From Peptococcaceae bacterium BRH_c4a (lineage in GTDB: Bacteria; Bacillota; Desulfotomaculia; Desulfotomaculales; Desulfocucumaceae): 64,000 bases of DNA. Positions 6,751 through 16,783 of this stretch are shown one piece after another; within the stretch, counting starts at the first letter, position 1, and each line of letters starts with the position of its first letter. A program made the translations under genes and the position numbers. The notes under the pieces are model-generated. The model was not told the origin of the DNA, made no database searches, and saw only the letters and a program-made list of their open reading frames with translations. The stretch covers positions 62,001-126,000 of the forward strand of contig LADN01000035.1 of the NCBI GenBank assembly GCA_000961585.1, in the 5' to 3' direction.

Positions 6751-8628
6751 GTGGGTACAAGCCTTAAGTTGCGTATTCTCATTCCCGTGGCCCTGGTTTT
6801 AGTCTTAAGCTCCATCATGCTGACATATAATTCATATTCAAAAATCACCGCCATGATGAGCACCCAGGAACAGGAAAGGTACAGTTATATTCAGGCCCTT
6901 TTAAAGGGCAATATTGACGGGATCCTGAAACAGGCCAGGATAGGAGTACAGAGTGCGGTAAACAACCCCGGTATACAGGAGAGCTTTGCCAACCGGGACA
7001 GGGAGAAACTAATAAAGCAGACCTTATCCATCTTTGAACAGGCAAAAGAAGACGGGGTTGCCCAGTTCCAGTTCCACCTGGCCCCGGCGACTTCTTTTTT
7101 AAGGCTTCACATGCCGGCAAAATTTGGAGATGATCTGTCCTCCTTCCGAAAAACCGTGGTGGAGGCCAATCAGACCAGGAAAACAGTGGAGGGACTGGAG
7201 GAAGGCCGGGGAGACTTCGGATTCCGCGTGGTGATGCCGGTTTTCCACCAGGGAAATCATGTTGGAAGCGCTGAATACGGAATTGGTTTCGATAAAAAAG
7301 TGCTGGAAAAATGGCAGAAGGAGACCGGAGGGCAATTATTCGTATACAGGGCCGGCAAGGGTAACATTTCCTGGGTTCAAGACCAAAGTACCGACTTACT
7401 TATCTCCACTGAAAAGGAAGATCTTTACCCGATAAGCGATGATACTGTTAAAAAAGCAATTGAACAGGATAAAATGGAAGTTCAGTTCCTGGATAGCAAC
7501 CGGGCGGCGGCCCTTATCATCCCTCTGAGGGATTACTCAGGAAAGGTTTCCAACTACATAAAGGTGGTATTAAGCAGAGAAGAAATTATTGCCCAAATGT
7601 CCAATGCTCTGAGGAACAGCATTGTTATAATGGTAATAACACTGGTTGTGGTAAGCCTGATTATGTTCCTGCTGGTTCAAAGGGTTCTCCGCCCGGTTTA
7701 CGAGCTGAAAAATGTAATGGAAAAGGTGGGAAAAGGAGATTTGTCCGCCAGCATTACCTGCGGCAACAAGGATGAGATCGGCCAGTTGGTACAGGTTTTC
7801 TGCCAAATGCAGCAGAGCATACGCGATCTGATTGGGCAGATCGCCGCAAGCTCCCAACCTCTTACCTCCGCCAGCCAGGATCTTACCGCCACCGCTCAGC
7901 AAACATCGGCAACAATACAGCAAGTCAGCGCACTGGCCGATAATCTGGCCCTGGCCACAAAACAGTTGGCCGATAGCTCTCAGGAAATATCCATAGGGTC
8001 ACAAAATGCCCACCGGTCAGCCAGTGACGGAAAGCAATCTCTGGAAAATCTTCTTTCACAATTAAAGGCAGCCCGGGACAGGATCAATTCCCTGGCCGAC
8101 GCCATGGATAGCCTTGGTCGATCTACCGATGAGATTAACCAGATTGTCAATATTATCACGGAAATAGCCGATCAAACCAACCTTCTTGCCCTGAACGCCT
8201 CAATAGAAGCGGCCCGGGCCGGGGAACACGGCAGGGGATTTGCCGTGGTGGCCGAAGAGGTTCGTAAACTGGCTGAACAGTCAGGTGCGGCGGCCACCAG
8301 AATAAGTTCCATAACCAAGGAAATACAGCAAAAAACCGGCCAGGGCCTGCAGGAGGCCACCAACGGGGTAAATGAAACGGAAAAGAGCGTGCATCTGGGG
8401 GAAAATACCAGGGGACAATTTGAAAAGGTCACTATGGCTGTTGAAGATGTTACCTCCCAGGTCCGGAGAATAGCCTCTACCAGCAACGAAATCAGCCAGG
8501 CCAGCCAGGAAATAGCCGCCACCATGGAACAGGAGTCGAAGGAAGTGGATTCGGTCACACAAACCGCTGAAAAGCTGGCGCAAGTAGCCAGCCTGATGAA
8601 TGATCAAGTAACCAGGTTTAAACTTTAG
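6751..8628 (+). CDS. methyl-accepting chemotaxis protein with extracellular Cache-type sensor
   Basis: About 625 aa. The first membrane helix is at residues 6-24, then an extracellular domain to about 285 resembling Cache-type sensors ([17 protein letters not shown] and [20 protein letters not shown]). The second helix is at about 290-312, then HAMP, then a long signalling coiled coil with the conserved hairpin tip ([20 protein letters not shown]...[18 protein letters not shown]). It should signal to CheA/CheW; the ligand is unknown. GTG 6751 is seven bases after GGGGGGAG; TTG 6748 is an alternative. No chemotaxis genes adjoin it. Confidence 0.9.
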   Translation: MGTSLKLRILIPVALVLVLSSIMLTYNSYSKITAMMSTQEQERYSYIQALLKGNIDGILKQARIGVQSAVNNPGIQESFANRDREKLIKQTLSIFEQAKEDGVAQFQFHLAPATSFLRLHMPAKFGDDLSSFRKTVVEANQTRKTVEGLEEGRGDFGFRVVMPVFHQGNHVGSAEYGIGFDKKVLEKWQKETGGQLFVYRAGKGNISWVQDQSTDLLISTEKEDLYPISDDTVKKAIEQDKMEVQFLDSNRAAALIIPLRDYSGKVSNYIKVVLSREEIIAQMSNALRNSIVIMVITLVVVSLIMFLLVQRVLRPVYELKNVMEKVGKGDLSASITCGNKDEIGQLVQVFCQMQQSIRDLIGQIAASSQPLTSASQDLTATAQQTSATIQQVSALADNLALATKQLADSSQEISIGSQNAHRSASDGKQSLENLLSQLKAARDRINSLADAMDSLGRSTDEINQIVNIITEIADQTNLLALNASIEAARAGEHGRGFAVVAEEVRKLAEQSGAAATRISSITKEIQQKTGQGLQEATNGVNETEKSVHLGENTRGQFEKVTMAVEDVTSQVRRIASTSNEISQASQEIAATMEQESKEVDSVTQTAEKLAQVASLMNDQVTRFKL

Positions 8629-8671
8629 CAAAATATCCATTTTTATTACAAGTTAGCGGTTTTTTACAGTT

Positions 8672-8692
8672 AGGCTTAATCGCATCAAGCCT
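8672..8692 (+). terminator. probable terminator of the chemoreceptor gene
   Basis: AGGCTT (8672-8677) pairs with AAGCCT (8687-8692), followed by TT. It is a short stem with a weak T run, 44 bp after the stop. Confidence 0.4.
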
Positions 8693-8814
8693 TTGGTGAT
8701 AATAATTATACAGCTGATTATGGATTTCCCGGCTTGACGATATTAAGCCATCCTTTATAATTAAAAGAAAGGAAACAAAAGACCCCCTCGTCAAAGTTCA
8801 AAACCAGGCAAAGG

Positions 8815-8842
8815 AACACTCCGTTATACGGGGTGTTTTTTA
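8815..8842 (+). terminator. second terminator-like hairpin in the 8629-8949 gap
   Basis: AACACTCCG (8815-8823) pairs with CGGGGTGTT (8829-8837), followed by a T run. No coding frame with a ribosome-binding site was found between 8629 and 8949, so it may end readthrough from the chemoreceptor before the next gene. Confidence 0.6.
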
Positions 8843-8949
8843 AGGATTGCTGAAAGTCTGGCTTTTCGTTCTTGCCGTAAAAAATTTTGGTAATACTGAT
8901 ATTTATGGTATTATATTTTTTGTGGGAGGGTTTGTTGAAGGAGGATCCA

Positions 8950-9249
8950 ATGGATAATACAAGACTGCAAAAGACAATAGTAGTAAGCATCCAGGGCTGG
9001 GAACTGGAGGTATTTGAAGGCCCCAGAAAAGTGGACGTAGATCTGCTGGGAGAAATGCTGGAGTTTCGCGGAATCTGGCTGACCGAGCCGGAGCGGGGAA
9101 TGGTGACCGTCCTGTGCTATCCGGATAAATTATTTTATCTGGAAATCACTGAATCTGAAATACCGGCGCAAAGGCCGGGCAGAAGAAACAAGGTGACTCC
9201 TTTGAGGCGTATCGACAACGCTCCACCGGGTGACAATAACAGGGAATAA
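8950..9249 (+). CDS. hypothetical protein, 99 aa
   Basis: ATG 8950 sits five bases after a perfect AAGGAGGA, so I take it as the start although the frame is open upstream to 8887. The product begins MDNTRLQKTIVVSIQGWELE, is mostly beta in the first 70 residues and ends in a basic, Pro-rich tail. No motif recognised. It is followed 50 bp later by the flippase gene and may be cotranscribed with it. Confidence 0.6.
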   Translation: MDNTRLQKTIVVSIQGWELEVFEGPRKVDVDLLGEMLEFRGIWLTEPERGMVTVLCYPDKLFYLEITESEIPAQRPGRRNKVTPLRRIDNAPPGDNNRE

Positions 9250-9263
9250 AATAAATTATGGCA

Positions 9264-9284
9264 ACCCACGCCCATGGCGTGGGT
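9264..9284. other. perfect 9-bp-arm hairpin at the flippase gene start
   Basis: ACCCACGCC-CAT-GGCGTGGGT lies between the upstream ATG at 9258 and the ATG at 9300. It would be an RNA hairpin in the leader of the flippase transcript if translation starts at 9300. Confidence 0.55.
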
Positions 9285-9299
9285 TTAGGTTTTGGGGTG

Positions 9300-10946
9300 A
9301 TGGCTTTGGCGGGTAAAGCCTTGAACAAACAGACAATAATCCAGGGAGCCATAATATTGACCCTGGCCAGTATTATAATCCGGGTTCTGGGGGCGGCATA
9401 CAAGATACCCCTGGGAAGAATGCTGGGTGATGAAGGGCTGGGGATTTATGCAGTGCCCAACCAGTTTTACTTGCTCTTCTTTACCATCTCATCGGCCGGA
9501 ATACCCGTTGGAGTAGCCCGTCTGGTTTCGGAAAAAATATCCATGGGGCTGTACAGGGATGCCTACAGGACTTTTCAAATTTCCCTGGCTGCCATGGTGT
9601 CGGTGGGCATGGCCTTTTCACTGACGCTCTTTTTCGGCGCCTCCTGGCTGGTGGAAGTGGGACTGGTGGCAAACCCCCAGAGTTATTATGGGCTTTTGGC
9701 CATAGCCCCGGTGATATTCTTCGCTGCCGTTACATCTTCGTACCGGGGACTTTTTCAGGGGCTGCAGAATATGTCGCCTGTGGCCTCTTCCCAGGTAGCC
9801 GACCAGTTGATGCTGGTGGGCGGGACACTGCTTTTCAGCTACCTGATGCTGCCTCAGGGGCTGGCCATGGCGGCGGCCGGGGCCAATTTCGGGGCGGTCC
9901 CCGGAGCCGTGGCCGCCACCTTAATAATGATATATTATTACTATAGGCACAGAAGCAGCCTTCTGGAACTGGTGAGCCGTGACAAAGGGGAATACAGAGA
10001 AAAATCCCTGTCCCTGCTGAAGAAAATACTGGTGGTGTCTATACCCATTTCTTTCGCCAGTGTGGCCGTGGCCATAACCGGGGTGATTGACAACAAACTG
10101 ATTATTGACCGCCTGCAGATGGTGGGTTACTCTCAGCAGCAGGCCACCGCCATGTATGGCCAGTTTAACCAGATGGCCATGTCCTTTATAAATATCAGCA
10201 TAGCCTTCGCCTTTTCCGTAGGCACCAGCCTGGTGTCACCGGTGGCGGAAGCATACGGATCCCGCAATACTGTGCGCATCAGCCAGCAGACCTCCACAGC
10301 GCTGAGGCTTTCACTGTTAACCACCATTCCGTCGGCAGCCGGGCTATACTTCCTGGCGCCCCAGCTCACCCTTTTTATTTACGCCAATGAGCATGCCGGG
10401 GTACCTCTGGCAGCACTGGCCCCGGCAATTATATTCTGGGGGGTTCACCTGGTGCTTTCGGGTGTGCTGCAGGGCCTGGGCAGGGCAGACATACCGGTTA
10501 TTAACCTGCTGGCGGGAATAGCTTTTAAAATAGGCATCACCTACTACCTGACTCCCACCTCCCTGGGAATCAGGGCGGCTGCCCTGGGAACCCTGGCCAT
10601 GTTCGTGATTTCCTCCATATTAAATTTTATAAGCGTGAACCGCATGGTGGGCATAAAAATAGATCTTTCCTCCTCGGTGCTGAGGCCCGCCGCAGCGTCA
10701 CTGTTAATGGGGCTGGCGGCGAGGGAAGCATACGGCCTGGGCATGGCTCTTTCTGACAACAATTCTCTGGCCACCATGGGGGCCATGACGGCGGGAATGG
10801 CAGTTTTTCCGGTTCTGGCCGTGCTTACCGGAAGCATACTGCCGGACGACCTGAAAAACCTGCCCAGGATAGGCCCCAGGGCTGCCCTGATGCTCACGGC
10901 GTATGAAAGCCGAAGGGACAGGTTATTGTCTATTTTTAAAAAATAA
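9300..10946 (+). CDS. SpoVB/MurJ-like polysaccharide flippase (MOP superfamily)
   Basis: A 548-aa integral membrane protein with about 14 hydrophobic segments. It starts MALAGKALNKQTIIQGAIIL and has the family blocks IIRVLGAAYKIPLGRMLGDE and SSAGIPVGVARLVSE. These match the SpoVB/YtgP/polysaccharide biosynthesis group of MOP exporters, which flip lipid-linked cell-wall or cortex precursors. The frame also opens at ATG 9258, but that adds 14 residues encoded by a perfect hairpin; TTTTGGGGTG precedes ATG 9300, so I prefer that start. In a spore-former a role in cortex or envelope polymer export is plausible. Confidence 0.85.
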   Translation: MALAGKALNKQTIIQGAIILTLASIIIRVLGAAYKIPLGRMLGDEGLGIYAVPNQFYLLFFTISSAGIPVGVARLVSEKISMGLYRDAYRTFQISLAAMVSVGMAFSLTLFFGASWLVEVGLVANPQSYYGLLAIAPVIFFAAVTSSYRGLFQGLQNMSPVASSQVADQLMLVGGTLLFSYLMLPQGLAMAAAGANFGAVPGAVAATLIMIYYYYRHRSSLLELVSRDKGEYREKSLSLLKKILVVSIPISFASVAVAITGVIDNKLIIDRLQMVGYSQQQATAMYGQFNQMAMSFINISIAFAFSVGTSLVSPVAEAYGSRNTVRISQQTSTALRLSLLTTIPSAAGLYFLAPQLTLFIYANEHAGVPLAALAPAIIFWGVHLVLSGVLQGLGRADIPVINLLAGIAFKIGITYYLTPTSLGIRAAALGTLAMFVISSILNFISVNRMVGIKIDLSSSVLRPAAASLLMGLAAREAYGLGMALSDNNSLATMGAMTAGMAVFPVLAVLTGSILPDDLKNLPRIGPRAALMLTAYESRRDRLLSIFKK

Positions 10947-10974
10947 GGGCCGGAAACTTAATTAAATCCGGCCC
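10947..10974. terminator. hairpin between convergent flippase and phosphorylase genes
   Basis: GGGCCGGA (10947-10954) pairs with TCCGGCCC (10967-10974). It overlaps the stop of the phosphorylase gene. There is no long T run, so strength is uncertain. Confidence 0.45.
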
Positions 10975-13501
10975 AGGCAATCAGGGGAAGGTCAAATCTG
11001 TGCGCCAGATCCGGGCTGGCCGGCCTGACCCTTACAGTATAACCTACGGCGCCCTGGGGAAGAGTCATGTTTCCACGGTAATGGAAAATACCTTCCTCCA
11101 TCTGTTCCACCAGGCTCATGGGGATTGTTTTTATATTGTTGAGATTATCACCCTCCACGCCCCCGTAAACTATTTCCACGCTTACATTATGATTCTGAAT
11201 ACTGCCCAGACGGACGGTGGAGTTTATTACAAAATTCTCCCCGGCCTTCCTGAGGGTTCCGTGACCGTTGCCCACATCGTATATTGACACCTGGTGCCAG
11301 TTTTCCCTCAGAAAATTCTTGTAAGACTCAATCTTCTCGGCAGCGGCAAAACCGTCCCTCCTGAAATACTGACCCCTGGCCATGGCCGGAACGTAGTACT
11401 TTTCGGTATACTCCCTGACCATCCGGTCGGTGCTGAAATGCAGCCCCACCGATTTAATGGAGTTCTTCATATATTCCACCCAACTCCGGGGAACACCGTC
11501 ACCACCCGAAAAATACCTGGGAATAATTTCATTTTCCAAAATACTGTATAAAGAGAACCCGTCATTACGGTCCTGCATTTCTTCTCCCGGATAGTCCCTT
11601 TCCTCTCCTATGGCAAACCCATTTTTACCGTTATACGCCTCGGGCCACCAGCCGTCAAGAACACTGAAATTAACCACCCCGTTGATGGCTGCCTTCATTC
11701 CGCTGGTACCGCTGGCCTCCTGGGGCCTCCTGGGGTTGTTAAGCCAAATGTCCACGCCCCTGACCAAATACCTGGCCACGTTAATATCGTAATTCTCCAG
11801 GAAAACAATCTTCCCCCTGAAAGCATCTATATTGGATATGTCAACTACCCTTTTTATCAACTCCTGCCCCGGCCTGTCCGCCGGATGGGCCTTTCCGGCA
11901 AAAATAATCTGTATGGGCTTTTCCGGGTTGTTTACCAAATCGGCCAGCCTTTCCAGATCCCTGAAAATAATCAGCGCCCTCTTGTAGGTGGCAAATCTGC
12001 GGGCGAAGCCTATGGTAAGGGCTTCTGGGTTAAGATAGCCGTCCACCTCCGCCACCCGGTCCCTGGGCTCAAAATTTCTTATCCTCTGAGCCCTGAGATG
12101 ATCTCTGGCGAAATTAACCAGTTTGTTTTTTAATTGCAAATGCGTAAACCACAGAGCCTCGTCCGGAATGGCATCAATTTTACCCCAAACTTCCGGATCG
12201 TTTAAATTGTTTATCCAGTTTGAACCCACATGTTTTTTTATGAGATCCTTTATCTGTGGCGCCATCCATGTCTTGGTATGCACACCGTTGGTTACGTACT
12301 CTATGGGAACCTCTTCTGCCGGAACGCTTCCGTATAGCCTGCGAAACATACTGCGGGAGATCTGACCGTGCAGCCTGCTTACCCCGTTCTTAAAATCAGA
12401 AAGCTTTAATGCCAGCACAGTCATATTGAAGGCCCGGCGATCTTCGTCCCAACCCAGACGGGTGAAATCTTCCCGGCTCATGCCCAGTTGATGCTGATAG
12501 TATCCCAGATAGTAATCTATCATTTCTGCGCTGAATGTGTCGTGCCCGGCCGGCACCGGAGTATGGGTGGTAAACAGCGTATTGGACTTAACGGCCTCAA
12601 TGGCAACATCCGGCCTGACACCCGCGCCCACCTTTTCCCTGATTCGCTCAAGGCACAAAAAGGCGGCATGCCCCTCATTTATGTGCCACATGTAAGGCGA
12701 AATACCCATAGCTCTCAGTGCCCTTACACCACCAATACCCAGGATAATCTCCTGGGATATCCTGGTATCCCTGCAGCCGCCGTAAAGCTGTCCGGTTATA
12801 TTCCTGTCTTCATTGCTGTTTCCGGACACATCGGTATCCATGAGATACAGATTAACCTTTCCTATGATTACCTTCCACACCCTGGCATAAACTCTTCTAC
12901 CGGGCAGTTCAACAGAAACGGTGAGATCCTCCCCGTTTTCCTGTGTCACCGGTTTCATTGGCATTTGATGATAGTTCTGAAAGGGATACTCCGCTTCCTG
13001 CCAACCATCCCTGTTGATTCGCTGGGTAAAATATCCCTGCCTGTAAAGTAAGCCCACGGCCACCAGTGGCACACCCAGGTCGCTGGCGGATTTACAGTGA
13101 TCCCCCGCCAGCAGGCCCAAACCGCCGGAATAAATTGGATGAGACTCATGAAGCCCGAATTCGGCCGAAAAATAAGCCACCGGCTGCCCGGCATATTCGG
13201 GATAACGGTTGCTAAACCAGGTATCACCGGACATGTAACGGTCAAATTTATCAATAACCTGACCGTAAAGTTTCAGATATTCTCTGTCGTGTACAGCATT
13301 CTCTAAAATGTCGGTTTTAACCTTAATCAAAAACTTTACCGGGTTGTGATACACCTCTTCCCATAGGTCTTTATCAAGCCTGGAAAACAAGTCCTGGGCA
13401 GGCTCATACCAACTGAACCAAAAGTTATTGGCAATCTCCTTCAGCCTTGATATTCTGTCCGGAATCTCCGGAACAACCGATACAGTGTAAAATGAAAACA
13501 T
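10958..13501 (-). CDS. glgP: alpha-glucan (glycogen/maltodextrin) phosphorylase
   Basis: 847 aa. The N-terminal region (ISRLKEIANNFWFSWYEPA) is the DUF3417 module of the bacterial/archaeal alpha-glucan phosphorylase subgroup. The GT35 core contains YFSAEFGLHESHPIYSGGLG and the PLP site EASGTSGMKA with the Schiff-base Lys, followed by NGVVNFSVLDGWWPE. It releases glucose-1-phosphate from storage glucan in the cytoplasm. Glycogen debranching enzyme at 51.6 kb and glucokinase-like ROK at 53.8 kb would complete the mobilisation route. ATG 13501 follows AGGTGAGGAA. Confidence 0.95.
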   Translation of the reverse strand: MFSFYTVSVVPEIPDRISRLKEIANNFWFSWYEPAQDLFSRLDKDLWEEVYHNPVKFLIKVKTDILENAVHDREYLKLYGQVIDKFDRYMSGDTWFSNRYPEYAGQPVAYFSAEFGLHESHPIYSGGLGLLAGDHCKSASDLGVPLVAVGLLYRQGYFTQRINRDGWQEAEYPFQNYHQMPMKPVTQENGEDLTVSVELPGRRVYARVWKVIIGKVNLYLMDTDVSGNSNEDRNITGQLYGGCRDTRISQEIILGIGGVRALRAMGISPYMWHINEGHAAFLCLERIREKVGAGVRPDVAIEAVKSNTLFTTHTPVPAGHDTFSAEMIDYYLGYYQHQLGMSREDFTRLGWDEDRRAFNMTVLALKLSDFKNGVSRLHGQISRSMFRRLYGSVPAEEVPIEYVTNGVHTKTWMAPQIKDLIKKHVGSNWINNLNDPEVWGKIDAIPDEALWFTHLQLKNKLVNFARDHLRAQRIRNFEPRDRVAEVDGYLNPEALTIGFARRFATYKRALIIFRDLERLADLVNNPEKPIQIIFAGKAHPADRPGQELIKRVVDISNIDAFRGKIVFLENYDINVARYLVRGVDIWLNNPRRPQEASGTSGMKAAINGVVNFSVLDGWWPEAYNGKNGFAIGEERDYPGEEMQDRNDGFSLYSILENEIIPRYFSGGDGVPRSWVEYMKNSIKSVGLHFSTDRMVREYTEKYYVPAMARGQYFRRDGFAAAEKIESYKNFLRENWHQVSIYDVGNGHGTLRKAGENFVINSTVRLGSIQNHNVSVEIVYGGVEGDNLNNIKTIPMSLVEQMEEGIFHYRGNMTLPQGAVGYTVRVRPASPDLAHRFDLPLIAWAGFN

Positions 13502-13784
13502 TTCCTCACCTGTTATAAATTATTTTGTTAACACCTTATTATTTTCCCCTGGCAACCAAAAGAAATGCACATAAAAAAGGTGTTCAGATTAATTTAATCT
13601 TTGGTTATGCAAGCCCCCATACGGTAATGTGAACATAAATACATCCCCGAAAGCTGACATCCCTGTGAAACGTTGGACTTGGGAATACGGTGCCTGGGCT
13701 CTTATTTTGGTCCATTACCAGCTAAAGCATGGAACTGAAAAGCATCCCGGAATATTATTGTATTAACACTGGGAGGTGCTTGAC

Positions 13785-14129
13785 ATGTTTAGCCTTAAAC
13801 CATACAGTGGAGATCTTAAAAATAAGGACGGCTGGATTGATCCGCAAGGAAACTTTTATGCCTGCGCCTATGAGTATCACTGGAGATTTGCCGATGCGAT
13901 GTGCAAGAAATTCAAATACCGGTTACAAAGCAGGTTTCTGTTCAACATGGACAGCGAGTATACCCTGGAGGTCAACGGGTGGGTTAAAATAAGCACGGGA
14001 AAGGTTCAGTTTCACAATGAAAAGCCCATTACTAAAAAGCAGATGGATTTCCTTTTCGATTATTTCGTTGCCAATGGAAAGGATATTAATGAATATAACA
14101 GGCTGATGGCCCGGCGCCATTCTGCATAA
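13785..14129 (+). CDS. hypothetical protein, 114 aa
   Basis: ATG 13785 lies 9 bases after GGGAGG; GTG 13776 overlaps that site and is less likely. The protein begins MFSLKPYSGDLKNKDGWIDP and is rich in aromatic residues (FYACAYEYHWRFAD, FKYRL). It has two Cys and no membrane helix. Tyr/Trp-rich proteins of this size occur in Desulfotomaculum relatives, but I do not recognise a named family. The 280 bp upstream hold the promoter region shared with the divergent phosphorylase gene; no riboswitch was recognised there. Confidence 0.6.
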   Translation: MFSLKPYSGDLKNKDGWIDPQGNFYACAYEYHWRFADAMCKKFKYRLQSRFLFNMDSEYTLEVNGWVKISTGKVQFHNEKPITKKQMDFLFDYFVANGKDINEYNRLMARRHSA

Positions 14130-14217
14130 TAAACCGCCTTGTCGACGGTGCCGTCTTGCAGACGGCGGAATCCAGAAGCCAGGAGTCAGGAGCCAGAATA
14201 GTGACAGGCAGTACCCG
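14127..14217 (+). repeat. dispersed composite element, left-end fragment
   Basis: Contains hairpins CCGCC/GGCGG-like and GCCGTC/GACGGC, then heptads ATCCAGA, AGCCAGG, AGTCAGG, AGCCAGA and ATAGTGACAG. It stops before the closing-stem arm. It begins at the stop codon of the preceding gene. Confidence 0.8.
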
Positions 14218-14230
14218 TAAAAAAGGAAAA

Positions 14231-14254
14231 GAGGCTGGTTTTTCAACCAGTCTC
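14231..14254 (-). terminator. terminator of threonine synthase
   Basis: GAGGCTGGTT pairs with AACCAGTCTC. On the minus strand the stem is followed by TTTTCCTTTTTT, so it ends leftward transcription from thrC. Confidence 0.65.
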
Positions 14255-14354
14255 TCTAAGAAATATCCCCTTAGGGTACTCTCAGCTTTTGCTGAGTAAG
14301 TAACTGTCTTTAATTAAAATAACAGCAGTAGTCTTTAACTGTGAACAAGCTCAT

Positions 14355-15857
14355 CTAACAGGGCTTTTTCAGAAAATCCATCACGGCCTCCGACATTTGA
14401 TCCCTGTTCACCACTTGTCCGTGCAGCACCGGTTTTTTGTCAAGGCCTTTTAAATTGCGGGGGATTTCGGTTCCGCTTACCCGGGACAGTGTTTCCAGAA
14501 GCTCAAATTCACTGCGTCCGGCCACCGGCTCATCCCCCAGCAGGGCTTTTACCACGCTGCCGTTAAACTTGTAGGGGCTGGCCGTGGAAAGTATCACGGT
14601 TCGGGTATTATCACCGGTGAGATCCCGGTATTTATTGTAAACGTTGATTCCCACCGCCGTGTGGGTATCGGCCAGGTAACCGTTTTCGAAGGTTTTCTTT
14701 ATGGTTAGGAGGGTTTCCCGGTCATCGGCAAAATCAGACCAGAAAATATTCTGTATCTGTTCCAATATGCCTTTTCCCACGTCATATCTGCCTGCTTCCT
14801 TCAGTTGACCCATCCACTGCCTGACGGCCCCGGAATCCTTTCCGGCGAGCTCGAACAAAAGCCTTTCCAGATTGCTGGAGATCAGTATATCCATGGAAGG
14901 GGATAAAGTCTTGTGGAATGCGCGGTTGCGGTCATATACCCCGGTCTTTATAAAGTCGTTAAGCACGTTATTTTCGTTGGAGGCACAAATCAGACGGTTG
15001 ATGGGCAGGCCGGCCTGACGGGCGTAAAAGCCTGCCAGTATGTTCCCGAAGTTACCGGTGGGCACCACGAAATTCACCGGTTCCCCGCTTTCCAGCAACC
15101 CTTTTTGCTGCAAATCCAGGTAGGCGCTGAAGTAATAAACTATCTGGGGAGCCAGCCGGCCCCAGTTTATGGAGTTGGCCGAGGAGAATTTATAACCCCT
15201 CTCCCGCAGATCCATTTTTATTGACTCATCGGCGAATATGGCTTTTACACCGTTCTGGGCGTCGTCAAAATTCCCTCTGACGGCGGCCACTGCCACATTG
15301 CGGCCCTCCTGGGTAACCATCTGGAGCCGCTGCACCTCGCTTACACCCTGGTCCGGGAAGAATACCATGACGCTTGTTCCCGGAACATCCCTGAATCCCT
15401 CCAGGGCCGCCTTTCCGGTATCCCCCGAGGTGGCCACCAGTATGACAATTTCGGCCTTTTCACCTGTTTTGGCGGCGGCCAGGGGTAAAAAACGGGGCAG
15501 GGCCTGCAGGGCCATATCCTTGAAGGCGCTGGTGGGGCCGTGCCAAAGCTCCAGCACGTATATGCCTTTTTCCAATTCTCTCAGCGGCGCTATTTCCGGG
15601 TGATCAAAGGACAAAGGGCTGTAGGCCCCCCGAACACAGTCCCCAATCTCGCCGTGGGTAAAATCAGTCAGGTAAAGGGTCAGTATGGCGGTTGCCCTCC
15701 CGCAGTAGTCTTTCTGCCTGATCTCTTCCATCTGGCGGGAATCAATCTTCACCGGTGAATCCGGGACATAAAGCCCTCCATCCGGCGCTATACCTGCTTT
15801 AATAGCTTCTGCCGAACTAACCGGCGGCCCTTTGCCCCTTGTACTTAAGTAATACAT
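14355..15857 (-). CDS. thrC: threonine synthase
   Basis: 500 aa, PLP enzyme converting O-phosphohomoserine to threonine. It begins MYYLSTRGKGPPVSSAEAIK, the threonine synthase N-terminal motif. The PLP Lys lies in WHGPTSAFKDMALQ, with the phosphate loop TSGDTGKAAL further on. ATG follows GGAGGAG. It starts 43 bp after the CoA-transferase beta gene on the same strand, with no terminator between, so it may be read from the catabolic promoter as well as its own. No homoserine kinase or dehydrogenase lies nearby. Confidence 0.95.
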   Translation of the reverse strand: MYYLSTRGKGPPVSSAEAIKAGIAPDGGLYVPDSPVKIDSRQMEEIRQKDYCGRATAILTLYLTDFTHGEIGDCVRGAYSPLSFDHPEIAPLRELEKGIYVLELWHGPTSAFKDMALQALPRFLPLAAAKTGEKAEIVILVATSGDTGKAALEGFRDVPGTSVMVFFPDQGVSEVQRLQMVTQEGRNVAVAAVRGNFDDAQNGVKAIFADESIKMDLRERGYKFSSANSINWGRLAPQIVYYFSAYLDLQQKGLLESGEPVNFVVPTGNFGNILAGFYARQAGLPINRLICASNENNVLNDFIKTGVYDRNRAFHKTLSPSMDILISSNLERLLFELAGKDSGAVRQWMGQLKEAGRYDVGKGILEQIQNIFWSDFADDRETLLTIKKTFENGYLADTHTAVGINVYNKYRDLTGDNTRTVILSTASPYKFNGSVVKALLGDEPVAGRSEFELLETLSRVSGTEIPRNLKGLDKKPVLHGQVVNRDQMSEAVMDFLKKPC

Positions 15858-15899
15858 TTTACTCCTCCGAATGATACGTTTTTAAAAAGTTATTTTACA

Positions 15900-16769
15900 C
15901 TATTTTACTGCATGTTTCAAGGTTAAATCCACAAACTGGTCGTACCCGGATAAATGTTTTCTTGATTCAGCCCCTCCCAGAATAAGGTTGGCCGGGTCGG
16001 CCGACCTGAGAGCCGACAGCTCTGTGTCGAAGGGATCGGCGACCACCTTCAAATCCTCAGATACAATTAGATCCCAGCCGACACTTTGCCTTATTTCTTC
16101 CACATCGACCCCGGGATAAATTGTATGAAGATACATTTCTCCTGTTTCCGGGCGGAATCTAAATACCCCCTTGCTGGTTACCACAGCCGCCGGGCCTCCC
16201 CCCAGAAGTCCAACCCGCTTTCTGGCCCCGGGAGAGCCGTCCAGGAATCCCGGTGTTGTTATAAAATCAACCTTTTCCACAAAGCGGTGTTTCTCCAGTC
16301 TCATCATTATTACCACCCGTCCCACCGATGAGCCTATATCATTGCCGCCTCCGCTTCCCGGAAGCCTGACCTTGGGCCTGTGGTAGTCCCCTTCCCCGAA
16401 TATGGCGGTGGTATTCAGGTTGCCGTAACGGTCAATCTGGGCGCCCCCCAGAACTCCAATATCATAATAACCGCACTGGAGATCCCCAAAAACGTGCCAC
16501 TCCGATGTAAGGCAGAGGGCTCCGTCAGCCGCCGAGGAATCTCCCACATTAAAATCAACCCTCAATTTCTCAGGCCCGATTGATCCGGATTCATAAACGA
16601 TGATCAGGTTGGGGGCGTGCAGCCTTTTTGCCAGTATACCTGCCACCAGCGGAATTCCTATCCCCACAAAGGCAACTTCCCAGTCCTTAAACTCTTTGCA
16701 GGTGGTTATTGCCATCAATTCCGAGGCGGTGTAATTCTTTCCCTTTACATACTCGCCAGAACCATGCAT
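15900..16769 (-). CDS. gctB: CoA-transferase subunit beta (glutaconate CoA-transferase family)
   Basis: 289 aa with ATG 16769 following AAGGGG; the frame opens three codons earlier at GTG 16778. Family I CoA-transferase beta fold: ELMAITTCKEFKDWEVAFVG, then the glycine loop VGIGIPLVAGILAKRLHAPN and the ESGSIG motif holding the likely catalytic Glu (residue about 60). GGAQIDRYGNLNTT and PGSGGGND match GctB and related IpdB-type subunits. With the alpha subunit 14 bp upstream it would move CoA between acetyl-CoA or another donor and a dicarboxylic acid. Context suggests glutarate or glutaconate; specificity cannot be proven from sequence. Confidence 0.82.
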   Translation of the reverse strand: MHGSGEYVKGKNYTASELMAITTCKEFKDWEVAFVGIGIPLVAGILAKRLHAPNLIIVYESGSIGPEKLRVDFNVGDSSAADGALCLTSEWHVFGDLQCGYYDIGVLGGAQIDRYGNLNTTAIFGEGDYHRPKVRLPGSGGGNDIGSSVGRVVIMMRLEKHRFVEKVDFITTPGFLDGSPGARKRVGLLGGGPAAVVTSKGVFRFRPETGEMYLHTIYPGVDVEEIRQSVGWDLIVSEDLKVVADPFDTELSALRSADPANLILGGAESRKHLSGYDQFVDLTLKHAVK

Positions 16770-16783
16770 CTCGCACACACCCC

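Noticed and set aside
8718-8990. 90-codon leftward frame in the chemoreceptor gap
   Set aside because: Crosses a terminator-like hairpin, overlaps the start of the 99-aa gene and lacks a ribosome-binding site.
13502-13784. Possible riboswitch between phosphorylase and the 114-aa gene
   Set aside because: No conserved core of a known riboswitch class could be recognised; left as promoter region.
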